DNA from: Natronosalvus caseinilyticus
GTDB taxonomy: Archaea > Halobacteriota > Halobacteria > Halobacteriales > Natrialbaceae
NCBI RefSeq assembly: GCF_017357105.1
Contig: NZ_CP071596.1
Coordinates: 2,356,001-2,420,000, forward strand
Direction: 5' to 3'
DNA length: 64,000 nucleotides
Below the pieces are notes generated by a model that did not search any database, was not told where the DNA came from, and was given only the letters and a program-made list of their open reading frames with translations. Made by a program: the position numbers and the translations under genes. The first letter of the stretch is position 1, and the number at the start of each line of letters is the position of its first letter. Of this stretch, positions 51,176 through 59,700 are shown one piece after another.

Positions 51176-51606
51176 CCGTTCTCATCGACACTGGTGTGCT
51201 GTATGCCGATCATGATACAGACGCCGCCCGTCACGACGCTGCTCGCACAGCGCTCGAAGCCGCCTATGATGGTGAACATGGTGTACCATATATCAGTGAC
51301 TACATTTTTGACGAAGCAATCACTCTGACACGCATGCGAGCCGGCTCATATGAGCCAGCAAAACGACTCAGTGATCGACTGCAGGGCGTCGGGCCATACC
51401 CACAGGCGTACGAATTACTTCGTGTATCTGCAACCGTTTTCGACGAGACTATTGCGATATTCGAGCGTTACGATGATCACCCGTTGAGTTTCACTGATGC
51501 GACTTCAATCGCGCTCTGTGAACGCCACGAGATTGATGCGCTCATGAGTTTTGATGATGACTTCGATGGGCTCGTCCCGCGCCTTGACCCGGAAACAGTT
51601 CCGTGA
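51172..51606 (+). CDS. PIN-domain ribonuclease (VapC-like toxin)
   Basis: This 144-residue protein shows PIN acidic sites: D6 in LIDTGVLYADHD, the Asp/Glu of DYIFDEAITLTR near residues 43-49, and SFTDATSIALCE with D109, then ALMSFDDDFDG. VapC toxins cut tRNA or rRNA and are held inactive by the antitoxin encoded just before. The lipoprotein gene begins at base 51608, directly after its stop. Confidence 0.88.
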   Translation: MTVLIDTGVLYADHDTDAARHDAARTALEAAYDGEHGVPYISDYIFDEAITLTRMRAGSYEPAKRLSDRLQGVGPYPQAYELLRVSATVFDETIAIFERYDDHPLSFTDATSIALCERHEIDALMSFDDDFDGLVPRLDPETVP

Positions 51607-51607
51607 G

Positions 51608-51961
51608 ATGCCCACTCCACGTGCTCGACCAGCCACACTCCGACGGCGTCGAGTACTTGCGTTGCTGGGCGGGAGCGGTCTCGTCTCTCTCGCCGGGTGT
51701 TCGGGCAGTAGCGACTGCGAGAACATGGGGGATGAAGATAGTGACGGGAGCCAAACCGATGACAGGGGCAATCAGGGCGAGAAGACGGCCAGAGCGACGC
51801 CGAGTGTCCCGACTGATCGGAACTCGAGCGAGTCGAACGAAACGCACATGCTCGTCAGCGTCACCGTCCGAGTACAGTTCGAGGCCTGTCTCGCAGAGAT
51901 GATGCCTCTCGTCCGGGACGTTCTGGATACGCTCGAGGTGAACGCAGACGCAGAGCGCTGA
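51608..51961 (+). CDS. Small Tat lipoprotein
   Basis: This 117-residue protein starts with an arginine-rich segment (LRRRRVLALLGGSG) and the lipobox LAGC. The acidic mature part ends in a short conserved-looking beta/helix stretch (THMLVSVTVRVQFEACLAEMMPLVRDVLDTLEV). It lies one base after the PIN gene stop and may be read from the same transcript. No function is known. Confidence 0.65.
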   Translation: MPTPRARPATLRRRRVLALLGGSGLVSLAGCSGSSDCENMGDEDSDGSQTDDRGNQGEKTARATPSVPTDRNSSESNETHMLVSVTVRVQFEACLAEMMPLVRDVLDTLEVNADAER

Positions 51962-52041
51962 TCGGCGACAGTTTCCGACAGCAACTGTCGTTTCCAAGCG
52001 TCGGTTCCGTTCCAAGCGCGTTCAAGCCTCGGCTGACCCAA

Positions 52042-53358
52042 TCAACGGCGGGCCCTGAACCAGAACAGCGCCACCACGAGGAGCACTGCACCGAGTCCGA
52101 CAGCGATCATAGCCCGGTAGGACGACGCGTTGTCGAACGAACGATTGCCCACTCCGTTCGGGTCCTCCGTTTCGTCCGGACCATCCGTTTCCTCCGGGTC
52201 CTCCGCTTCGTCCAGATCCTCCGCTTCATTCTGGTCGTCCGTCTCGTCCGAGTCCTCTGTCCCGTCCGAATCCTCCGTTCCGCTCGGGTCATCTGTTCCG
52301 CTCGGATCCTCCGTCTCGTCCGAGTCTTCCGTGCCGGCTTGGGAGTCGGGATCGGATTCCGTCGGGGTCTCGCTATCCCGGTCGTCTGCTCGAGGAGCGA
52401 TAGCGAAGACCGAGAGCCCGGGTGAATCCGCCTCAAACGTGTGGATCGCTTCCGACGTTCCGGTGTGTCGCGTCGACAGTTCGGTCCACGCGCCGTCGTG
52501 CAGCCGGTAGAGCGAGACCGCATCCGGTTCGAGCCCGCGATCGGCAAGTCGAGAGTCGGTGACGCGGAACCGGAACCTGACGGCGTCGATGTCGTCGTCG
52601 GCGATCGTGTGATCGATGATCACGTAGCCGAGCGGGTCGCCCGCCTCGGCGACCGAAAACGCTTCGCCAGCCGTCGGTGGCGTCTGCCCCGCCGAGATGG
52701 AGAGCGTGAAGTTTCCGTCGACGGTCGGGGTGACGTTCAATCCGTCGAGGGCGACGCCGTCGTTGGCGTCCCCGTTCACGTCGATCGACACGGGGACGCC
52801 CGCTCGAGCACCGGTGACGACGATGTCGATGCCGTCAGACGTCGGGGTGACGGTGACCGATGGAGGCGTGGCGGATTCGTTCGAGTCCTCATCGTCGCCG
52901 ATCGTTCCTCCGCCGGGAACCCCACCTGGACCGCCTGGAGACTCGGCCCCGTCGTCGACCGCGTTCCCACTGACGGTAAGATCGATCGCTTGGACGTCAC
53001 CCGCCTCCCACTGGACGGTCTGATTCGCCTCGACGCCATCGACGTAGAACCGGACGGTCTCCCCTTCGTCGTCGCTCGTTCCGTCGACCTGCAGTTTCGG
53101 ATCGAACGCCCCGGAACCGCCATACCGGCCCGCGTCTGCGGTCGTGAGTTCTCCGCGGACCTCGCCGTCGATCGTCGCCGTGATGGTTACGCCCGCTGGG
53201 ATCGGCTCTCCGTCGGCCGTCAGTTCGCCGTAGTAGGCTGCCGGCGGTGGCGGCGGCGTCCCGGCGACGGGGGGTACGGCCGCGAACGCCAGGGCGAAGA
53301 CGACGCCCGCTAGTACGACTCGACCCCACCACCTCCTTGGTGTTGTGTAGCTGCTCAT
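52042..53358 (-). CDS. Surface protein with PGF-pre-PGF domain and membrane anchor
   Basis: This 438-residue protein has a Sec signal (about 1-33), a small beta domain (36-135), a PGF-pre-PGF domain (160-320: VSLYRLHDGAWTEL then FEADSPGLSVFAIAP), a Asp/Glu/Thr-rich stalk (330-405) and a C-terminal helix followed by ARR. Such proteins stand on the archaeal surface. It follows the beta-helix gene by 6 bases, and the shared setting suggests a complex. Confidence 0.88.
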   Translation of the reverse strand: MSSYTTPRRWWGRVVLAGVVFALAFAAVPPVAGTPPPPPAAYYGELTADGEPIPAGVTITATIDGEVRGELTTADAGRYGGSGAFDPKLQVDGTSDDEGETVRFYVDGVEANQTVQWEAGDVQAIDLTVSGNAVDDGAESPGGPGGVPGGGTIGDDEDSNESATPPSVTVTPTSDGIDIVVTGARAGVPVSIDVNGDANDGVALDGLNVTPTVDGNFTLSISAGQTPPTAGEAFSVAEAGDPLGYVIIDHTIADDDIDAVRFRFRVTDSRLADRGLEPDAVSLYRLHDGAWTELSTRHTGTSEAIHTFEADSPGLSVFAIAPRADDRDSETPTESDPDSQAGTEDSDETEDPSGTDDPSGTEDSDGTEDSDETDDQNEAEDLDEAEDPEETDGPDETEDPNGVGNRSFDNASSYRAMIAVGLGAVLLVVALFWFRARR

Positions 53359-53364
53359 CGTCGA

Positions 53365-56061
53365 TTACGTGGCCGCACCGCCGAACCACTCGACCTGGTC
53401 GAGTTCCAACATTTCGGCAAGTTCGTCGTACGTGACGCCGTTCGGGACCCGCGCGGGGACCGTACTCTCCTCGGTCACGTAGACGAAGTACCCGCCGTAG
53501 GGGCTCACGGGTTGCTCGTAGACGTACCTGTCGTCGATGAGGTACGTGCTCTCAGTCTCCTGGAATTCGTAGCTGGTGAACACCAACTCGTGTGGGTGGT
53601 ACGGGAGTGCGGGCTGACCCGTGGGGAGTTCATAGAGATTGAGCAGATCAATCGCTGCGAGGGTCCGCCGGGTGTCGAAGGCGGCCTCCGCGGAATCGTA
53701 ACTGCGAGGTGCCATGAACTGCCACCCGGGCTTGAGCGTCCGCTGAGTCGGCTGTGCCGGCGTCGCGTCGCGGAAGTCGACCACTGCCCTGGCGTCGGTC
53801 TCGGGCACGACGACGACCGCCTCGAGGGCTTCGAGTCGCTCCGTACCGTCGGCGAGGGTCCAGGCCTGCGCGTCGGCGTCGTATCGGTAGATCGCGCCGT
53901 CGAAGTCGTCGAACACCTCCGACAGGGTGCCGTCGAGTCCGCCCGGCGTCCCGAAGGAGTAGACGCCGCCGGCGGGCATCTCGAGGTCGATCCCGAACTC
54001 CTGAAGGGTCCGAAGCGACGTGTTCTGTGGCGACGCCGTGAGGAACGGCTCGACGTTCGTCACCGGGCCCACGGCGTCAACCTCACCGCGGGGCCCCCAG
54101 TAGTTGAGGGGTACAGCGAGTGGGTCGGGCGCCTCGTTCTGGATCGAGACGTTCGTCCCGGTGAGGTCGCTGAAGGCGATCAGCGACTCGTTCGCGATTT
54201 CTACGTCCGAGGTGAGGTGGACGCCGACATCGGCCTCGATGGACGCGTTTATCACCTCGACGGTCGAGTCGTGGTGGGTGACGCGAACGCCAATTCCGTC
54301 GCTGACGATCGTTCCGTTATAGAACTGGATGTGGCCGCCTCGCCTGGACACGAGCGCGTCCCGTTCGGCGTCGACCGAGACTGTCGTCGCCCGGATGAGC
54401 GAGTCGGCGTCCGAGTCGAGCCCGTCGCGGACGTCCACCAGGCTCACGTTACGCGCCGCGATGATCGAGTCCGAGTACGCATCCAGTCCAGTGATCGCGT
54501 CCGTGACGACGGTGTCGTTGACGGATACGTTCGAGCGGTATAGCTGGACGCCGGTGGACCACGCATCGATCGAACTGTCGCTCACGTTCGCCGTGGAATC
54601 GGTCAGCCTGAGACCGGTTGTTCCGCCGTCGACGGTCAGGTCGGTCGCGTCGATCGACGACGACCACCCCCGAATGCCGTAGTGCGGCCCCGCTCCGGTC
54701 ATCGTCACGTTCGCCAGGGTCGCGGTCGAACTCGTTACATTGAATCCTTCGTAGACGTCGTGGAATTCCGAATCCGCGACGACGACCTCGGAATTTGATT
54801 CGAGGAAGACCGCGTGGTTCGCGTCGTGAACCGTCGTGTTTCGAATCGTGAACGCGGACTCCTCGCCCTCGAACGCCTCCAACCTCGCGGTGAAATTTCC
54901 GTTTCGCACCGTCACCGTCGAATTGTGCGAAGCCCGGATGCCGGAAGTGGCGTCGACGCGTACGCGGTCGAACGTCATCGTCGAGTTCGACGATCGGACG
55001 GCCCCGTTCCCGTCGATGATGCTGTCCGAGACGGTGAAGTTCGAGTAGGTCGCGATAATGCTGTTGCCGGCTAACTTGCTCGTTACGTTCGTGAGTTCGA
55101 CGTCAGACCAGGACCCGCGTATCGTGGCTTTCCGCACCGTGGCGTCGGTGATCGAGACGGTCGAGTCTGTGGCGTACGCAGCCGTGTCCATCTCGGGCAC
55201 GTCGAATCCGGTTACGTCGACCGTCGAATCGACGACCACGATGGCCCGTGTATCTACCGAGTAATCGTGCGGGTTCGTCCCGTCGACACGGAGGTCGGTG
55301 ATCGTCGTCTCCGTCGAGACGATCTTGACGCCGTTCGTGAGATTGTAGGGTTCGACATCCGTGTTCTCGAGGATTGCGCTGGTCGAGGTGTTAATCTCTA
55401 TCCCGAACGAGTCGTCCGCCTCCGCGGTGTTCGAATCGACGATTGCGTTGTCGCGAAGCGTGACGTCGTTGGCATTCCGGACCAGGATCCCGGCCCCGCC
55501 GACGGACGACATCTGGGTGTCGCGAACGTCGACATCCATCGCGCCGTCGACGCTCACCGCGTCGTCGCCGATTGCCACAAACTCGGTGTTCGCGACGATG
55601 ATGGACCCGCCGACGTCTACCGCCCGCACGCCGGTGTCGACGGCGTAGAACGAGGCGTTTGCAACGGTGACGTCCACCGCCTGCGCCGCTTCGACGCCGC
55701 GAGTCCAGGCTTCGGCCTTGAGATCGCGGACGGTCACGTTGGAGACGGACGGCCCGGATCCGTCGACTAAGACGCTCGCGTATCCGGTCCCGTCGCCTTC
55801 GATCGTGTACCCGTTTCCGTCGATGACGACGTCGCTCGCCGTCACGTGCAGACACACCGGATCCGTCGACGTGAGATTTCTGTCGAGGACGTACGTCCCC
55901 GGTGTACTGATCTCCTGGCACGACACGAGAGGTGTCGGCCCGCTTTGCTGTGCCGTTGCTGTTCCGACGACTCCGGTCGCGAGAACGACCGCGGTGAGAA
56001 CGGCGACGACGAGAAGCGCCCTCCACCGCGACCGATCGGTTGGTCGTGTATTCGTGTGCAT
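53365..56061 (-). CDS. Secreted parallel beta-helix (NosD/CASH-like) protein
   Basis: This 898-residue protein has a Sec signal (MHTNTRPTDRSRWR to about 40) and a long right-handed beta-helix (50-660) built of short repeats of the type N-V-T-V-x-D/N with TPGTYVLDRNLTS at the front. The last 200 residues form another domain (WQFMAPRSYDSAEAAFDTRR and onward). There is no C-terminal anchor, so it may be held by the PGF-pre-PGF partner. Beta-helix proteins of this sort often bind or process polysaccharides; no catalytic residues can be assigned. ATG 56061 is preferred to GTG 56070. Confidence 0.85.
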   Translation of the reverse strand: MHTNTRPTDRSRWRALLVVAVLTAVVLATGVVGTATAQQSGPTPLVSCQEISTPGTYVLDRNLTSTDPVCLHVTASDVVIDGNGYTIEGDGTGYASVLVDGSGPSVSNVTVRDLKAEAWTRGVEAAQAVDVTVANASFYAVDTGVRAVDVGGSIIVANTEFVAIGDDAVSVDGAMDVDVRDTQMSSVGGAGILVRNANDVTLRDNAIVDSNTAEADDSFGIEINTSTSAILENTDVEPYNLTNGVKIVSTETTITDLRVDGTNPHDYSVDTRAIVVVDSTVDVTGFDVPEMDTAAYATDSTVSITDATVRKATIRGSWSDVELTNVTSKLAGNSIIATYSNFTVSDSIIDGNGAVRSSNSTMTFDRVRVDATSGIRASHNSTVTVRNGNFTARLEAFEGEESAFTIRNTTVHDANHAVFLESNSEVVVADSEFHDVYEGFNVTSSTATLANVTMTGAGPHYGIRGWSSSIDATDLTVDGGTTGLRLTDSTANVSDSSIDAWSTGVQLYRSNVSVNDTVVTDAITGLDAYSDSIIAARNVSLVDVRDGLDSDADSLIRATTVSVDAERDALVSRRGGHIQFYNGTIVSDGIGVRVTHHDSTVEVINASIEADVGVHLTSDVEIANESLIAFSDLTGTNVSIQNEAPDPLAVPLNYWGPRGEVDAVGPVTNVEPFLTASPQNTSLRTLQEFGIDLEMPAGGVYSFGTPGGLDGTLSEVFDDFDGAIYRYDADAQAWTLADGTERLEALEAVVVVPETDARAVVDFRDATPAQPTQRTLKPGWQFMAPRSYDSAEAAFDTRRTLAAIDLLNLYELPTGQPALPYHPHELVFTSYEFQETESTYLIDDRYVYEQPVSPYGGYFVYVTEESTVPARVPNGVTYDELAEMLELDQVEWFGGAAT

Positions 56062-56280
56062 AGTTGTCACTCATGAACGCTCCGGAAACGAGTCGAACGG
56101 ATGAACGGCGCCGGCCGCCGTCGATCAAGCACGGTCCGTGCCAGCGACGACGCCGGCCCACGACGAATCGCGGCCGTCCTGGGTGACGGTCCGGTCGCAA
56201 GTGCGACCACGTTCCCCGCATTCGCCCGGCTCCCTCCTCGGAATATCCAGTGGAAAGCAGTAGAATCGTATATAGATTTC

Positions 56281-56340
56281 TATCTATTTATTCATGATAT
56301 GAACTCTGTTCACACCCTGAAATTTCATCGCGGGGTGAAC
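56281..56340 (-). promoter_or_regulatory. Shared promoter/dyad upstream of the beta-helix gene
   Basis: On the minus strand GTGAACAGAGTTCATATCATG leads to AATAAATAGATAG. The GTTCAC (56308-56313) and GTGAAC (56335-56340) arms form a dyad. A near copy precedes the giant gene at 62705-62750. The leader to the start codon would be about 200 bases. Confidence 0.5.
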
Positions 56341-56397
56341 ACTCAGCGAGCGCTCGGTGGAGAAGTGCGGAACTCGACAGAGATGGAACTCGAATGG

Positions 56398-56720
56398 TCA
56401 CCACGAGTTGGCGTATGCAATCTCGGGGAACCGCTTAGCCATGTTCTCGACGGCGATCGGGTCGTAGGCGACGACGTCAGCGTCCGTAGCCTGCAGGGCC
56501 TCGAGGAGGGAAATCGCCCCGGGAGTTCGAGGTGTCGTCGGTCTGGGGCGTGAACGCGAGGCCACGTACCGAAATCCGGGCGCCCTCAAGGGCCACGTGG
56601 TGTTCGAGGAGGGTGAGTAGTCGGTCTGATTGGCGATTGTTGAGGTCGACGGTGGCCTCGATCACCGTATGGTCATACCCTGTGTCACGGGCGGCCGCGA
56701 TGAGAGCGACGGTATAGCCA
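56398..56720 (-). pseudogene. UDP-glucose/GDP-mannose dehydrogenase C-terminal remnant
   Basis: In two frames the strand reads VALIAAARDTGYDHTVIEATVDLNNRQ, then ISVRGLAFTPQTDDTSNSRG, then ALQATDADVVAYDPIAVENMAKRFPEIAYA: the C-terminal half of an AglM/Ugd-like nucleotide-sugar dehydrogenase. A frameshift lies near 56520 and the catalytic N-terminal half is missing. Its upstream part overlaps the 3' end of the giant gene, marking a recombination joint. Confidence 0.85.
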
Positions 56721-59700
56721 CAGCGCACCGATTCCGACTGAGAGCGCGACGATGGCAGCGATGAGCACCCCGGGGCTGGCTTTGAACTGCTCCGGGCTTG
56801 AAGACGGCGTATCCGACGTCGACCCCTCGTCCATTAGTCCGCCGTCCACCGATTCGTCGGACGAGTCGGAATCGTCCGGTGAATCGGTTCCGGTCGGCTC
56901 ATCTGTCGCGGGCGGCGTGGGGTCGTCTGCGACTGCTGCTTGGCCGCTTACCGCGAATACCGAGAGGCCAGGGACCGTCGCCTCGAAGACGTGGTGCGTG
57001 GCGGTTTCGTCGACGACGCTCATTGATGCGGCCTGCCACTGGCCGTCGTGGTAGCGGTAGACCACGACGTCCGAGGGTGCGAGACCGCGTGCGGCGAGTG
57101 TGTCCTTCGAAACACGCAGCCGGAAGGTGACCTCACCGATCTCCTCGTCGGGAATCGAGTGGTCGACGTTCAGGTAGCTGATCGGCGGCTCGCCGGACGG
57201 CGTGGTATCGGGCGCGCCCGGCGGGGCGTCCTCGCTGACGCTGACGTTCAGCGTGAAGTCGCCGTCGACTAGGGGCGTGATGTTGAGCCCGTCGAGGGTG
57301 ACGTTGCCCGACCCCGTTCCGGACATCTCGATGTCAACAGCCGTCCCGTTCTGTGCGTTCTCGACGGAGACGTCGGTCGTCCCGTCGGCCGACCGGGTGA
57401 CAGTGACGTCAGAACCCGGCTGGCCGGTCGGGGAGTCGGACCCACCGGAATCGGCGCTGGAGTCGTCGGAACCACTCCCCGCGCCGACGCCAGCGTCCCC
57501 ACCATCGGATCCCTCAGCGCCGTCATCCGAGGTGATGCCGGTACCCGAAAGCTCGAGTTCGAGCATCGGTGTCGTCGTGTCGTTGGTGTGAATCCGCAGC
57601 GTTTCGCTGGCTCCCCCGACGGTGGTCGGTTCGAACGATACCGTGACGGCGTGCGTTGCACCGGTCGCGAGCTGTGTCGTCGTGTTACCAGCGACGACGT
57701 CGAAGGGCGTCGTCTCCGATCCCGCCAGGTCGACACCGGACACGGTGAGCGGCGTTCCTCCGACGTTCGTCACCGTGACCGTCGCCGTCTCGGCGGTCCC
57801 GGTCTCGATGGTCCCGAACTCGAGGGGGTCGGGTGTGACGGCGACCGTGGCTGGTCGGTTCGGGTCGACGACGAGAATCGTCACGAGCCCGTCAGCGGTG
57901 ACGCTCGAGGGGTCCGCCGCGACGTACCGAACGGCCTCAGTGCCGGCGAACCCGGGATCTGGGACGTACGTGAGGGTGCCGTCGGCCGCCACGGAAATCA
58001 ATCCGTGCCGGGCCTCGTCGAAGTCGTCGACGCCGATGTCGTCGCCGTCCAGATCACGATCGTTCCTGAGGACGCCCGGAGCGGTCACCGAGAGCGTGTC
58101 GTCTACCTCGGTAACGTAGGTATCGGGCGCGGAGACGGGTGCACGATTCGGGTCAGGGAGCACCTCGACGGTGACGGTCGCCCAGTTCGAGTACGGGCCG
58201 GTACCCTGGACGCCCCACGGCGACGTGTCAGTGCTCGACTGGTCCTCCTTCTGAACGCGATACGTGAACGTGTCGGTGCCGGTGAACCCGTCCGGCGGCG
58301 TGTAGCCGAACCCAGCGGGAACCCCGATCACCGACGCGCCCTGGGCGGATCCGTTGTAATCAGCGACCACGAGTTCGTCACCGTCGGGGTCGTAGTCGTT
58401 TTCAAGTACTGCTGCTTCCAGCGTCTCGCCCTCGAGGATCGTGTAGTGGTCGGCGGTGGCGTAGGGTGGCCGGTCCGGGTCGGGAAGTACCTCGACGGTG
58501 ACGGTCGCCCAGTTCGACAACTTGCCGTCCTCGTCCTTGATCCGATAGGTGAACGTATCCTTCCCGGTGAAATCGGATGGTGGCGTGTAGCCGAACCCGG
58601 CTGGGACACCGACCAGCGAGCCGCCCTCGACCGAGCCATTGTAATCGGCGACCACGAGTTCGTCACCGTCGGCGTCATAGCCGTTCTCAAGTACTGCTGC
58701 TTCCAGCGTCTCGCCTTCAAGGATCGTGTAGTGGTCGGCGGCGGCGTAGGGTGGCCGGTCGGGGTCGGGAAGCACTTCGACGGTGACGGTCGCCCAGTTC
58801 GACAACTCGCCATCCTCGTCCTCGATCCGGTAGGTGAACGTGTCCGTCCCGGTGAAGCCCTGATCGGGTCCGTACGAAACTTCCCCGTCGGGCTCGTGGA
58901 AGACGGTCCCGTGGGCTGGCGATCCGACCTGCGATACCGACACTGAACTCCCATCCGGGTGGTGGTCGTTGGCGACGATCCCCGGGGCCACTACCTGCAG
59001 TGGCTCGTCCATCGTGGTGATGAAATGATCGGATACGGCAATCGGTCCGTGAGGAGACGAAGCCTTCGCATCTGGATCGGCGAGCGGCAGCCAATCGGTG
59101 TTGTTCGCGCCCGCCAGTTCGTACGGAGCGTCGCAGAGGCCATCGCCGTCGGCGTCGGTACAGGTCTGGCTGTAGCCACTGCTGTCTGGTGATGCCCAGT
59201 AGTTGCCGCCGAGGACCGATCCGTTCGCGACGTTCGTCCCGGACGTCGCCGAAACGTTCCACGCGTTCGGGAACACGTCGCGCTCGTAACCGGGCAAGAA
59301 CGACTCGTTGACGGCATAGGTCTCGTTGAATGCAGTAGTTCCGTTGAAGAGATTGTCGTAGACGAGGTGTTCATCACCCTCGTTGAACGTCGGTTCGGTC
59401 ACGTCCTTCGTCGAGCCGTCGTCGACGACTATGCTCGGTCCGACGGTGAAATGGACACTCTCGTCGTTGTCCTCGAGGGCGTTGTGTCGGACCGTGACGT
59501 TTGTCGACGGCGGCGTCCAGGTGTAGCGTGGATCGCCGTCCGCCGTCTGGTCAATGTGCGAGAGCGTCTGGACGAACGCTAGTCCCTGGTTTGAGTCGTT
59601 GAAGCGATTGTCCTCGACAACGACGTCCGACGTCGCGATGAACTGGATCGCGGCGAGCGAGTTCGTCACCGTGTTGTTCGCGACCGTCCCACCGACGAGG

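Noticed and set aside
53512-54543. Plus-strand frame of 343 codons
   Set aside because: It is antisense to the beta-helix gene, with Val/Asp/Arg-rich shadow composition.
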